From an uncultured Phycisphaerales bacterium (GTDB taxonomy: Bacteria > Planctomycetota > Phycisphaerae > Sedimentisphaerales > Anaerobacaceae), in the NCBI GenBank assembly GCA_903857265.1, contig CAIODZ010000010.1, positions 122,484 to 186,483 of the forward strand: 64,000 nt of DNA, in the 5' to 3' direction. The position numbers and the translations under genes are program-made. The notes below the pieces were generated by a model. That model saw only the letters and a list, made by a program, of their open reading frames with translations. It was not told the DNA's origin and searched no databases. This document shows positions 50,179-59,285 of the stretch, piece after piece (position 1 is the stretch's first letter; every line of letters begins with the position of its first letter).

Positions 50179-51506
50179 AGAACGCTCTCCAAGGCTTCGG
50201 CGAACATACCTATCTGCTGTTTGGTTCTCTTTTCGGTTACGCAAATCAGGATGCAGTTTTTCATATCGGGATAATACCTGCTCAGCGGGAAGCCGGCGGC
50301 GAAACCCTTTTCGATAAGCTTGCCTATCACGTCCGCGGCGTCTTTGGGGAGGTCGAGCACAAATTCGTTGAAGAACCATCTTGCCTTGAAATGGGATTTT
50401 ACGCCCGGTATCGCGGTGAGGCGATTATAGGCGTAGCTGGCCTTGTCGGCGCAAAGCTGCGCCGTTTGGCGCAAGCCCTCTTTGCCTAATAATGACAGAT
50501 ACACAAGCGCGGTCATCGCGCACAGGGCCTCGTTGGAGCATATATTCGACGTAGCTTTTTCTCTGCGTATGTGCTGCTCTCTTGCCTGAAGGGTCATAAC
50601 GAAGCAATCATTGCCATTGCGGTCTTTGGTTCGGCCTACGATGCGACCGGGCATTTTGCGGACGTGTTCCATTCGAGTCGCCATAAAGCCAAGATATGGT
50701 CCGCCGAAAGACATTGGCATACCTAAGGACTGACCCTCGCCTGTTACGATATCGGCGCCCATCGAGCCGGGGGTCTTCAGGATTCCGAGCGATATGGGAT
50801 AGCTGGACACAACCAGGAGCGCGCCTTTTTTGTGTGCGGCTTCGGCGATGTCACTGAAATCATCTATGCAGCCAAAGAAATTGGGGTTCTGCAAAATCAC
50901 AGCGGCGGTGTCATTATTCAGTTTGGCTAATATCTGGTCACGGTCAACAAGGCCCGTTTCGCAGTGAGTCGTGACATGTTCTATTTTGAGATTTCGCGTA
51001 TAGGATTCAATCATAACGCGGTAAATCGGATTGACGCTGTCATCTATGATTACTTTGTTTCTGCCCGTGATGCGAAGGGCCATCATCATCGCCTCGTACA
51101 TCGCGGTGCCGCCGTCGTAGATTGAGGCGTTGGCGACTTCCATATCGGTAAGGCGGCAAATCGTCGATTGATATTCATATATGGCCTGCAATGTCCCCTG
51201 CGAGACCTCGGGCTGATACGGCGTGTAGGCGGTATAAAATTCGCTGCGCGATATAATCGAATAAACAGCGGACGGTATGAAGTGGTCGTAGAAGCCACCT
51301 CCCAGAAAAAGCGTGAGGTTTATGGAATTTTTATCCGCGAGGTCGGCAAGCACGTTGCGGACTTCCTGCTCAGGCAGGCCATCGGGCAGATTCAGCGACC
51401 CGGCCAAAAGTCCTTTGGGTATATCCGAGAAGAGCTTATCCATCGTGAGGCCCATCTCGGAGAGCATCTGCTTTTGCTGCTCGGCGGTATTTGCAATAAA
51501 CGGCAT
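50175..51506 (-). CDS. gcvPA: Glycine dehydrogenase (decarboxylating) subunit 1
   Basis: A 443-residue subunit 1 of the two-subunit glycine decarboxylase. Family signatures: GGGFYDHFIPSAVYSIISR, FYTAYTPYQPEVSQGTLQ, YDGGTAMYEAMMMALR and MSFGGPYLGFMATR. It has the usual length and no PLP lysine of its own, working as a heterotetramer with GcvPB. It starts 3 bp after gcvH and overlaps gcvPB by 4 bp, so the operon is tightly packed. Confidence 0.95.
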   Translation of the reverse strand: MPFIANTAEQQKQMLSEMGLTMDKLFSDIPKGLLAGSLNLPDGLPEQEVRNVLADLADKNSINLTLFLGGGFYDHFIPSAVYSIISRSEFYTAYTPYQPEVSQGTLQAIYEYQSTICRLTDMEVANASIYDGGTAMYEAMMMALRITGRNKVIIDDSVNPIYRVMIESYTRNLKIEHVTTHCETGLVDRDQILAKLNNDTAAVILQNPNFFGCIDDFSDIAEAAHKKGALLVVSSYPISLGILKTPGSMGADIVTGEGQSLGMPMSFGGPYLGFMATRMEHVRKMPGRIVGRTKDRNGNDCFVMTLQAREQHIRREKATSNICSNEALCAMTALVYLSLLGKEGLRQTAQLCADKASYAYNRLTAIPGVKSHFKARWFFNEFVLDLPKDAADVIGKLIEKGFAAGFPLSRYYPDMKNCILICVTEKRTKQQIGMFAEALESVL

Positions 51507-51509
51507 ATC

Positions 51510-51890
51510 TTAAAGCCCTTTCAGGTATTCCTCATACTGCGTGGTGTCCATAAGGTTTTTTGTCGTCGCCTTGTCGGTTATCTGGATTTTGCAAATCCAG
51601 CCGGAGCCGTAGCACTCGTCGTTTACTATTTCCGGCTTGGCCTGGAGGGCCTTATTGACCTCGATAACCTTTCCTGTTACCGGTGAATAAACATCGCTGG
51701 CGGCCTTGGAGCTTTCGACGACGGCGAGTTCGCCTTTCTGTTTGACCTCTTTGCCAACGTCGGGCAATTCAACGAAGGTCAGCTCGCCCAACTGGTTCTG
51801 GGCATGGTCGGTTATGCCTATAATTGCGATATCGCCTTCGATTTTTGCCCACTCGTGGTCCTTTGTGTAAAGAAGCCCTTTTGGAACCAT
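51510..51890 (-). CDS. gcvH: Glycine cleavage system H protein
   Basis: A 126-residue lipoyl carrier that shuttles the aminomethyl intermediate between P, T and L proteins. The lipoylated residue is Lys62 in VVESSKAASDVYSPV, with YTKDHEWAKIEGD at the N-terminus and NDECYGSGWICKI near the end. It is 15 bp downstream of gcvT and 3 bp upstream of gcvPA. The L protein (lpd) gene is not in the window. Confidence 0.95.
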   Translation of the reverse strand: MVPKGLLYTKDHEWAKIEGDIAIIGITDHAQNQLGELTFVELPDVGKEVKQKGELAVVESSKAASDVYSPVTGKVIEVNKALQAKPEIVNDECYGSGWICKIQITDKATTKNLMDTTQYEEYLKGL

Positions 51891-51905
51891 AATTTTTCTC
51901 CAGTC

Positions 51906-53174
51906 CTAAAATTTTTCGAATCGGCTTACCACTTTGCCCGTAATGTCCCCGATTATACGTTCGCCTTGTTCCACTGTTTGTTTTCTACCCTTGTTTTTCT
52001 GACTTTCGCTGCGTGCCAGGTAATATATAGCAACCGAATTCCCCTCTGTTGCTTTATCCTTGTCCATATATACAATCGCAATCTGTCTTGAGCCGGCGGT
52101 TGCGCTGCTGAGGACCCAGCCGACGCAAAGGCCGCCACATATCACGGCGTCGTTCTGGCGGACGGGCCGAACGCCCTTTTCGCCTGAAAGCTCAAGACGG
52201 GCGACTTTCATTTTACAGGTTTTCGAGATTTTCTCCATCGCCGCTTTGCCGATGAAGAATTCTTTGTCGAGCTTAACCGCCCAGCCATAGCCCGCCTCAA
52301 ATGGTGATATATTATACGGTCCATCAAGTTCGTGGCCATAAAGAGGCAGACCGGCTTCGACACGCAAACTATCTCTTGAGCCCAAGCCGCAGGGCAAAGC
52401 ACCGGCGTCAATTAATTTTTGCCACAACTTCGGGGCATCTTTCGGATGCACGAAAAGCTCGAAACAGACCTTTGCCCCAGTGTAACCCGTGCGGGAGATG
52501 ATGCAGTCGATATTCGCCAGTTTCGCCTGACAAAATGTAAAGCTTTTGAGATTTTTAATCTGCTGACCGACCGAGGCGTCCGCGAGTTTGCAAAGGACAT
52601 CGGGCGAGGCAGGCCCCTGAATAGCGATATCGACCCTGCAATCGAAGCCGGTTTGGGTATCACGCATATCACGAACTGGGGCGGTTTTAATTTTCCTGTC
52701 GGGTTTTGCCAGGTCTATTTTTGTTTTGCCTGCCTGCAATGCGGCCAGATACGCCTTGGCTTTCGGCTCATTCGAGGCGTTAACGACGACCATAAATTTT
52801 TCTTTATCGCGGCGGTAGATGATAATGTCGTCGAGAACATTGCCAGCAGCATCGAGGAGGTAGCTGTAATGTGCCGAGCCGACCTGCAATGCTCGGACGT
52901 TATTGGTAGTAACCGCGTCGAGAAAGCTTTCGGCATTCGGGCCTGCGATTTCAAGAGCGCCCATGTGGGTGCAGTCAAAGATACCTGCCCGCTGACGAAC
53001 GGCGGAATGCTCTTCAGCAATCGAAGAATACCACAGGGGCATCAGATAGCCGGCGAACTCGGCGATATGGGATTTATCGGTGAGCTTGAGGTGCTCGTTA
53101 TACAACACGCTACCGACCGGCGAATTCGCCAGCGGCTCAAAAACAAATGCTCCTGCTGCCATTTTTTCTGCCAA
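51906..53174 (-). CDS. gcvT: Glycine cleavage system T protein (aminomethyltransferase)
   Basis: A 422-residue folate-dependent T protein that releases ammonia and makes 5,10-methylene-THF. Seen: EFAGYLMPLWYSS, IFDCTHMGALEIAGP, the nucleotide-like GLGSRDSLRVEAGLPLYGHEL and FIGKAAM. The start is TTG at 53174, favoured because GGAGG lies 6 bp upstream; a downstream ATG is too far from it. It is about 50 residues longer than usual because the C-terminal barrel carries an insertion around SESQKNKGRKQTVEQGERI before the final GKVVSRFEKF. It heads the gcv operon. Confidence 0.93.
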   Translation of the reverse strand: MAEKMAAGAFVFEPLANSPVGSVLYNEHLKLTDKSHIAEFAGYLMPLWYSSIAEEHSAVRQRAGIFDCTHMGALEIAGPNAESFLDAVTTNNVRALQVGSAHYSYLLDAAGNVLDDIIIYRRDKEKFMVVVNASNEPKAKAYLAALQAGKTKIDLAKPDRKIKTAPVRDMRDTQTGFDCRVDIAIQGPASPDVLCKLADASVGQQIKNLKSFTFCQAKLANIDCIISRTGYTGAKVCFELFVHPKDAPKLWQKLIDAGALPCGLGSRDSLRVEAGLPLYGHELDGPYNISPFEAGYGWAVKLDKEFFIGKAAMEKISKTCKMKVARLELSGEKGVRPVRQNDAVICGGLCVGWVLSSATAGSRQIAIVYMDKDKATEGNSVAIYYLARSESQKNKGRKQTVEQGERIIGDITGKVVSRFEKF

Positions 53175-53203
53175 TTCAGGCCTCCTTGCTCAAAACCTAT
53201 GCA

Positions 53204-53231
53204 ACAATATAAAAATCCGGCGTAAAGTCAA
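53204..53231 (-). promoter_or_regulatory. Possible promoter of the gcv operon
   Basis: On the minus strand TTGACT (53226-53231) and TATTGT (53204-53209) are 16 bp apart, about 30 bp upstream of the gcvT start. No glycine riboswitch fold was recognised in the short leader. Confidence 0.4.
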
Positions 53232-53339
53232 GAGGGGATAATCAAAGACGAGAAGGATTCTTTAGGTAATTTGTATTAGCGGAGGGCCTGACAGAAGATT
53301 ATCATATAAGCGATAAACGGCATTCGAAAGGAACTTAAA

Positions 53340-54437
53340 ATGAACGGGAAAAAAGGATACCTTCTGGTCGCGACCCTGACGGTGTTGATTATATTTTGCG
53401 GGTGCGAGAAGGTCGAAAAAGTATCAACGAACGTCAAGGCCGCGGTTTTCCCCGCAGACAAGAACGCGAAAATAGCGGTCATTCTCGATACCGACATCTG
53501 CGACGACATTGACGACACGTGGGCGCTGGCAATGCTGCTTCAATCGCCCGAATTCGACGTCAAGCTTATTACCACGGCGGTGGGCGATACGACGGCCAGA
53601 ACAAAGGTTGTGGCAAAAATACTGCAAACAGCGGGCAGGACGGACATACCAATCGGGACAGGGGTGGCCATAGGGGACATGAAAACCGGGCACAGGCAGG
53701 ACAGCTGGGTGAAGGATTTCGATTTGTCGAAGTATCCAGGGAAGATTTATCAGGACGGGGTGCAGGCGATTATAGATACGATTATGAATTCCACGGAGCC
53801 GATAACTATTATCTCAACAGGCCCCCTGTCTAACATCGCGGCTGCGCTGGAACGCGAGCCGAATATAGCGAAGAAGGCCCGGTTTGTGGGAATGCAGGGA
53901 AGTATTCGCAGGGGCTACGGCGAAAAGTCGAAGCCGCAAAAAGAGTACAACGTTGTTTCGTTTATCAAGGCATCACGGATGGTTTTCACGGCGGACTGGG
54001 ATATGACAATAACGCCCTTAGACACCTGTGCGATGGTGTCGCTGGACGGAGAGGATTACAAGAAAGTCCTGGACTGCAACAGCCCAATAACAAATGCGGT
54101 CATTGAAAACTACCGCGTGTGGGCAAAAAGCGGCAATATAAACGAGGCACAGGTGGGCAGCAGGAGCTCGACGCTGTTCGATACCGTGGCGATTTACCTC
54201 GCAATGAAACGTGACTTTGTAGAAATGGAAAAACTCGGCATTCGCGTTACAGATGACGGGCGCACGGTGATAGACGGCAAGGCGAAGAAAATAAACTGCG
54301 CGATGAAATGGAAAGACCTCATCGCTTTCGAGAGTTTTCTGGTCGAACGGCTGACAAGCCCGGCGATTCCTGCGCCGACCAGCAACATCGCCGGGCAACC
54401 GGCAGTCGCCGCTCCGGCGGACGTCAACGGCAGGTAA
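53340..54437 (+). CDS. Nucleoside hydrolase-family lipoprotein
   Basis: A 365-residue protein of the inosine/uridine-preferring nucleoside hydrolase fold. The metal-binding signature AVILDTDICDDIDDTWAL (DxDxxxDD) is intact, followed by TTAVGDTTARTKVVAKIL and ITIISTGPLSNIAAALE. The N-terminus is a lipoprotein signal with lipobox IFCGC (Cys at about 22), so the enzyme is anchored in the envelope, unlike the usual cytoplasmic ones. It could release ribose from extracellular nucleosides. It is divergent from gcvT and upstream of the first tolC-like gene. Confidence 0.85.
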   Translation: MNGKKGYLLVATLTVLIIFCGCEKVEKVSTNVKAAVFPADKNAKIAVILDTDICDDIDDTWALAMLLQSPEFDVKLITTAVGDTTARTKVVAKILQTAGRTDIPIGTGVAIGDMKTGHRQDSWVKDFDLSKYPGKIYQDGVQAIIDTIMNSTEPITIISTGPLSNIAAALEREPNIAKKARFVGMQGSIRRGYGEKSKPQKEYNVVSFIKASRMVFTADWDMTITPLDTCAMVSLDGEDYKKVLDCNSPITNAVIENYRVWAKSGNINEAQVGSRSSTLFDTVAIYLAMKRDFVEMEKLGIRVTDDGRTVIDGKAKKINCAMKWKDLIAFESFLVERLTSPAIPAPTSNIAGQPAVAAPADVNGR

Positions 54438-54521
54438 TCAGTCAGACGCCACAAATCAGGATATACGCGCTTTGCCCGTTGTGGTATAGTGCTTTGGCAA
54501 AACTATACGGGAAAGCGTTTA

Positions 54522-55814
54522 ATGAGAACGGGCATATCAAAATTAGTGACATTTCTGGTTATTCTGGCCCTATGTGAAGTCGCAATGGGCGAGCCAAATA
54601 ATGCCACTCTGCTCGCGATTGTTGAGCCGAACCGGTTTTTGACGCTTAAGGACTACACAAGTTACGCAGAGGCGCACAATGCCGGACTAAAGAGCCGTTA
54701 TCAGCAATGGGTGACGGCAACGGAGGAGGTTGTTCAGGCGAAAATGCTTCCCGACCCGCAACTGACATACGGGGACTACGTACCGCTATCGTATGCGCCC
54801 GAAAAGCAGATAGTCAGCGTAACGCAGTTATTTCCGTGGTTCGGCAAGATAAGCGCGAGGACCGATGCGGCGGCGAAGAAAGCAGAAGCAACGAAACAAA
54901 AATATCAGGCGGCCCGGCTTTCGCTTCTCAGTGAAGTCAAGAGCGACTTTTATGAGTATTCTTACTTAGCCAGGGCAATGACCATAGCGAGAGCAAATCT
55001 TGATTTATTAAAACGATTCGAGGAAATAACCAGGACAAAATATGTCACGGCGGACACAGGTCATCCGGACGTAAACAGGTCACAGGCCGAGACGGCGAAA
55101 ATAGAAAATGTGCTCAAAGGGCTTGAGCAGCTGCGCGAGCCGACAGTAAGCCGACTGAAGGCATCGCTGAATCTGCCGGCAGATATAAACCTGCCAGCGC
55201 CTGAGCAGGAGGATTTCGAGCCGGCGACGCTGAATTACGAGTTATTCGTAAATCTGCTGAGGCAGAAAAACCCGGAACTTGTGGGCCTTGTCTTCGAGGC
55301 AATGGCAGCCAAGAGCAAAGTCAAAAGCGCGGAGAAAAATTTTTATCCCGATATCGGGATTGGTCTGCAATTTGAACAGGTGCGAAGGCCCGGCAATACG
55401 CAGGACAGCAGCAGGGACGCGATGTTATTGCTCTCGCTGAACGTGCCCCTTGGGCAAGATAGCTACAAAGGCGGGCAGCGACAGGCGGTGGCAGAGGCGA
55501 CAAGCATCGAACAGCAAAGGGTGGAAACAGAGAATGATATCTTAGCCAAGGCAGCACAGGCGTATTACGAATACAACAACAGCATCAGAAAAATCAAACT
55601 ATATTGCAACACGCTGATACCGCAAGCCGAAGAGCAGCTATGGTCATTGGAAAAGGCGTACGGGGAAAGAAACGGCGATTTTAACGCTCTGCTTGACGCG
55701 CAACGGGTATTTATGGATTACTGTTTGTCATATCAGCGAGCATTGGCGGACAATCGGCAAAAACTGGCTGAGCTTGAGATGCTGGCGGGAACCGACCTGG
55801 ACAAACAGCAGTAA
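54522..55814 (+). CDS. TolC-family outer membrane efflux protein (copy 1)
   Basis: About 430 residues from ATG at 54522, with a signal peptide (MRTGISKLVTFLVILALCEVAMG). The mature protein has the long helical repeat pattern of outer membrane efflux proteins (AEAHNAGLKSRYQQW, LPDPQLTYGDY, and the later ARTDAAAKKAEA and KAAQAYYEYNNSIRKI). Such proteins form trimeric channels that join an RND or ABC pump across the periplasm. It is a close paralogue of the gene at 56320, with csoR between them. The downstream CusBA pump is the obvious partner, though a second pump elsewhere is possible. Confidence 0.9.
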   Translation: MRTGISKLVTFLVILALCEVAMGEPNNATLLAIVEPNRFLTLKDYTSYAEAHNAGLKSRYQQWVTATEEVVQAKMLPDPQLTYGDYVPLSYAPEKQIVSVTQLFPWFGKISARTDAAAKKAEATKQKYQAARLSLLSEVKSDFYEYSYLARAMTIARANLDLLKRFEEITRTKYVTADTGHPDVNRSQAETAKIENVLKGLEQLREPTVSRLKASLNLPADINLPAPEQEDFEPATLNYELFVNLLRQKNPELVGLVFEAMAAKSKVKSAEKNFYPDIGIGLQFEQVRRPGNTQDSSRDAMLLLSLNVPLGQDSYKGGQRQAVAEATSIEQQRVETENDILAKAAQAYYEYNNSIRKIKLYCNTLIPQAEEQLWSLEKAYGERNGDFNALLDAQRVFMDYCLSYQRALADNRQKLAELEMLAGTDLDKQQ

Positions 55815-55900
55815 AACCTTTCAGCCGCAGTAGATAGAACACCAATTTTTCAAAACCAAACCTCAAAAAAACCGGCATAATCTTAAAAAAATACGTGAAC

Positions 55901-55925
55901 ATAGGGTGGGGGGGTATGGTATAAT
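55901..55925 (+). promoter_or_regulatory. Promoter and possible CsoR-type operator
   Basis: TATAAT (55920-55925), preceded by TGG, forms an extended -10 box just after a run ATAGGGTGGGGGGGTAT. G-tracts of this kind at the -10 region are typical of CsoR/RcnR-family operators. It lies about 25 bp upstream of the csoR-like gene. Confidence 0.55.
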
Positions 55926-55949
55926 ATACAAAGAAAGAAGGGTATAAAT

Positions 55950-56228
55950 ATGGGACAGCCGACTACACACGAAGGACAATTGCAGTTTTTGAAGAAAATC
56001 GAAGGCCAGGTCGCCGGAATCCAGCGAATGATTAAAGAAAAGAGATACTGCATCGATATCCTGACCCAGATACGTTCCTGTATCGGCGCACTGCACAGGG
56101 TCGAAGGGGAGGTATTCAAAAAACATCTCGACGGCTGTGTCGCCGGTGCGATGAAGGGCAAATCCGAGACGGAAAAACAGAAAAAAATAGACGAGGTTAT
56201 CGAATTACTGAATAAATTTAGAAAATAA
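55950..56228 (+). CDS. csoR: CsoR/RcnR-family metal-sensing repressor
   Basis: A 92-residue all-helical repressor of the DUF156 family. The copper-site residues line up as Cys34 (YCIDILTQI), His59 (KKHLDGC) and Cys63, the C-H-C pattern of copper-sensing CsoR rather than the formaldehyde or nickel subtypes. Metal binding would release the repressor from the G-tract operator upstream. It stands between the two tolC-like genes at the head of the YHS-cusB-cusA run, which fits copper or related metal control of the efflux genes. Metal identity is inferred. Confidence 0.88.
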   Translation: MGQPTTHEGQLQFLKKIEGQVAGIQRMIKEKRYCIDILTQIRSCIGALHRVEGEVFKKHLDGCVAGAMKGKSETEKQKKIDEVIELLNKFRK

Positions 56229-56319
56229 GAATTCTCTTGTGTGGCAGGTTTAAACTCGTATAAGATAAAGTTCCCAGATGAATAAATTGAGCGAGAAATT
56301 GTATTCGAGGGAATATGCA

Positions 56320-57579
56320 ATGAGAACAGGCATATTAACAATGTCTCTGGTGACTGCCGCCATTATCGTATTACCGTATGCGTGCGCTTTTGGCGAACCT
56401 AATGAAACAACTAAGTTCCTGACCCTGAGAGATTATCTGGAATATGCCGAGTCGCACAACGCCGGGCTAAAAAGCAGTTATCAGCAATTGCAGATAGCTT
56501 TAGAGCAGGAGCCGCAGGCAAAGGCGCTTCCGGACCCACAGCTTACATACGGCTACTGGACGAAACAATCGGACCTGCAGATGAAGCAAACAGTAGGCGT
56601 GATGCAGACGTTCCCGTGGTTTGGCAAGGTTGACGCACGAACCCAGGCGGCAATAAAGGAAACATCGGCGGCGCGACAAAAATACCAGGCGTCGCGATTA
56701 GCGTTATTCAAAGAGGTAAAGGATGGTTTTTACGAATTTGCCTATCTCGCCAGGGCGACTGATACGGCAATGGAAAACCTGGAATTGTTCAAACATTTCG
56801 AGGAGGTTGCCAGAACCAAACACATGACAACGGAAACCGGGCATCCGGACGTAATCAGGGCACAGGTGGAAATAGCAAAGATGGAGGATGTTTTGAGGGG
56901 ATTGAACCAGTTGCGAGAGCCGACGGTAAGCCGGCTCAGGACGGCGCTGACGCTGCCTGCGGATACGAATCTGCCGTGGCCAAAGACCGAAGAATTCAAC
57001 GCGATTGAGCTGGACTCTGAGCGATTAGCGAACATATTAAGACAAAAGAATCCGGAACTGGCGAGCTTGAACTACGAGGCAATTGCTGCGGGGAGTAAAA
57101 TTACGCTTGCGGAGAAGAATTTTTATCCGGATATAGGCATAGGGGTGAATTGGGAAGATATGGACAGCCGAGGAGGTAGAGACGGAGTTCAATTGGTGTT
57201 TTCATTGAACCTTCCGTTGTGGCAAGACAGTTACCGCGGCGGCGTAAGGCAGGCGCAGGCACAAAAGGCGAGCATCGAACAGCAAAAGATTGAAACAGAA
57301 AATGTTCTTTTGACAAAGGCGGCACAATCGCTTTATGAATACAGAGACAGCATCCGAAAGATACGATTGTATCGCGACACACTGATACCCAAGGGCAGGG
57401 AACTGCTGCAGGCATCGGAGGCGGCGTATCGGGAAGGGACAATAGATTTTTTAAGCTTGATTGACGCCCAGCGAACGCTTCTGGATTATCACCTGTCTTT
57501 ACAGCGGGCCATTGCGGACAATCAGCAGAAATTAGCTGAATTAGAAATGCTGGCGGGAACAGAACTGGATTCGATATAA
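56320..57579 (+). CDS. TolC-family outer membrane efflux protein (copy 2)
   Basis: About 419 residues from ATG at 56320, preferred over 56278 because GAGGGA lies 8 bp upstream and a signal peptide (MRTGILTMSLVTAAIIVLPY...) begins there. Body and repeat pattern match copy 1 closely (AESHNAGLKSSYQQLQ, REPTVSRLRTALTLP, GTIDFLSLIDAQRTLLDYHL, ADNQQKLAELEMLAGTELD). It is followed at 110 bp by the YHS lipoprotein and then cusB-cusA, so it is the most direct outer membrane partner of that pump. Confidence 0.9.
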   Translation: MRTGILTMSLVTAAIIVLPYACAFGEPNETTKFLTLRDYLEYAESHNAGLKSSYQQLQIALEQEPQAKALPDPQLTYGYWTKQSDLQMKQTVGVMQTFPWFGKVDARTQAAIKETSAARQKYQASRLALFKEVKDGFYEFAYLARATDTAMENLELFKHFEEVARTKHMTTETGHPDVIRAQVEIAKMEDVLRGLNQLREPTVSRLRTALTLPADTNLPWPKTEEFNAIELDSERLANILRQKNPELASLNYEAIAAGSKITLAEKNFYPDIGIGVNWEDMDSRGGRDGVQLVFSLNLPLWQDSYRGGVRQAQAQKASIEQQKIETENVLLTKAAQSLYEYRDSIRKIRLYRDTLIPKGRELLQASEAAYREGTIDFLSLIDAQRTLLDYHLSLQRAIADNQQKLAELEMLAGTELDSI

Positions 57580-57689
57580 CACGGGTAATCTGAAAGGGTA
57601 GATTTAGCAAAAAACATTCCTATAGGATTAGTATAGAATAGCAAGGCAATAATAAAAAGCGAAGGTGTTATTTCAGAAAGGGAACAAAA

Positions 57690-58058
57690 TTGAAAACTTC
57701 AACAATAATTTTATCAGCTCTTGCAGTGGTATTTGCCCTTGGTTTTGTGGGTTGCAAAAAGAAAGAAAGCCCGGCTGCGCCAGCCACAGAGACAACAATG
57801 AAAAATATGCAGATGCAGGCGGAAGATACAAATAAAGCAGCAACAGCGACAGCTGAAGATACAAACAAGACAGCGACAACAGCAGCAGCATCAGTTGAGC
57901 AGACGACGTGCCCGGTAATGGACGGCAACAAAATCAACAAGAACGTTTTTGTTGAGTATAAGGGCAAGAAGGTTTATTTCTGCTGCGAGGACTGCAAGGC
58001 GAAATTTTCGGCAGAGCCGGAGAAATACGTCGCAAAGCTGCCTCAGTTTGCGAAATAA
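57690..58058 (+). CDS. YHS-domain lipoprotein
   Basis: A 122-residue lipoprotein: signal and lipobox GFVGC (Cys at 22), an Ala/Thr-rich linker with a short repeat (AEDTNKAATATAEDTNKTAT), and a C-terminal YHS domain (about 73-118) with TTCPVMDGNKINKN, KVYFCCEDCKAKF and PEKYVAKL. YHS domains bind metals such as copper through these cysteines. Its place between the outer membrane channel and the CusB-like gene suggests a periplasmic metal chaperone or sensor for the pump. Confidence 0.88.
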   Translation: MKTSTIILSALAVVFALGFVGCKKKESPAAPATETTMKNMQMQAEDTNKAATATAEDTNKTATTAAASVEQTTCPVMDGNKINKNVFVEYKGKKVYFCCEDCKAKFSAEPEKYVAKLPQFAK

Positions 58059-58084
58059 AAACTCACCTTAAGAAGGAATTGAAT

Positions 58085-59269
58085 ATGAAAAGGCGGTCAA
58101 TTATCGTCGGCGTGATTATTGTGGCGGCGGTTATTGGGGTCCTTATACCCGGCCGGCACACTGATAAGCAAAAGACCATCGGCATTTCGCAGTCGGCAAA
58201 GGATTTATATTATTGCCCGATGCATCCGAGCTTCACTTCGGACAAGCCGGGCAACTGTGCAATCTGCGGTATGTCCTTAGTGAAAAGGGAAGTCAATCCT
58301 CATGAATCCACAAAGCAACCCGGAGAAAGAAAATTACTGTATTATCGCAACCCGATGAATGCGGCAGTTACTTCACCTGTCCCTATGAAAGACCAGATGG
58401 GGATGGATTATGTGCCGGTATATGAAGAAGATACGACCTCTGCCCGAACATCCGGTGTTTATATAAGCCCTGAAAAGCAACAGTTAATCGGCGTAAAAAA
58501 AGGCAGGGTTGAAAAGAGGAAGCTGTCGGGGCAAATCCTGACGGTGGGAAGGATTGCATACGACCCGTCGCTGTTTACCGCACAGCAGGAATACCTGCAG
58601 GCGTTTAAGGGCAGCCGAACGATACACAAGGACGAAGGTTATTTAGATGAACAGTCAGGAGCTCTTACTAAATCGATGAAACAAAAGCTGCTGGCTATGG
58701 GAATGAGCGAGGGTGAAATAACCGGGCTGGAAAAACGCGGTAAGCCGCAGCAGAATCTATATCTGCCAACCAGCGAAGACACAAACGTCTGGGTATATGT
58801 AACCATTTACGAATATGAGGCGGAACTGGTAAAAGCGGGAACGCCCGTCGAGATCCGGGCGATTGCCTATCCTGGACAAGTGTTTGAGGGCAAGGTCATT
58901 GCCGTTACTCCTATAATCGAAACCGCGACGCGGACACTCAAGGTCAGGGCTCTGGTCGATAACCCCGAAAACAAGCTCAAACTCGAGATGTTTGTCAATG
59001 TTGTGATAAAGTATGACCTCGGCGACAAGATTGCCGTGCCGGAGGAGGCGGTAATGCACGCAGGGACGCGCGATATTGTTTTCGTCACAGGGGCAAACGG
59101 GCATTTCGAGTCGAGGGTTGTAAAGCTCGGCAATAAGGCAGGAGATTATTATGAAGTGCTGGAGGGACTTGCGGAAAATGAGGAGGTCGCGACATCGGGC
59201 AACTTCCTTATAGATTCAGAGAGCAAATTGAACGCAGTTTTGGACAAAACAGCGGAACCAAACAAGTGA
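58085..59269 (+). CDS. RND efflux periplasmic adaptor with heavy-metal-binding domain (CusB-like)
   Basis: A 394-residue adaptor (start ATG 58085, AAGGA upstream) that links CusA to the TolC channel. After an N-terminal membrane helix there are two metal-binding segments: YYCPMHPSFTSDKPGNCAIC-GMSL (about 40-65) and YYRNPMNAAVTSPVPMKDQM, where the second has lost its cysteines but keeps methionines. The barrel-sandwich and beta-barrel regions follow (SEDTNVWVYVTIYEYEAELV, GTPVEIRAIAYPG, KLEMFVNVVIKYD). Together with CusA, CsoR and YHS this indicates copper or silver export. Confidence 0.92.
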   Translation: MKRRSIIVGVIIVAAVIGVLIPGRHTDKQKTIGISQSAKDLYYCPMHPSFTSDKPGNCAICGMSLVKREVNPHESTKQPGERKLLYYRNPMNAAVTSPVPMKDQMGMDYVPVYEEDTTSARTSGVYISPEKQQLIGVKKGRVEKRKLSGQILTVGRIAYDPSLFTAQQEYLQAFKGSRTIHKDEGYLDEQSGALTKSMKQKLLAMGMSEGEITGLEKRGKPQQNLYLPTSEDTNVWVYVTIYEYEAELVKAGTPVEIRAIAYPGQVFEGKVIAVTPIIETATRTLKVRALVDNPENKLKLEMFVNVVIKYDLGDKIAVPEEAVMHAGTRDIVFVTGANGHFESRVVKLGNKAGDYYEVLEGLAENEEVATSGNFLIDSESKLNAVLDKTAEPNK

Positions 59270-59285
59270 AGGCGCTGGTGCGGCA

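Noticed and set aside
53175..53339. Glycine riboswitch upstream of gcvT
   Set aside because: The leader is short and I could not find the conserved glycine aptamer core; a simple promoter fits.
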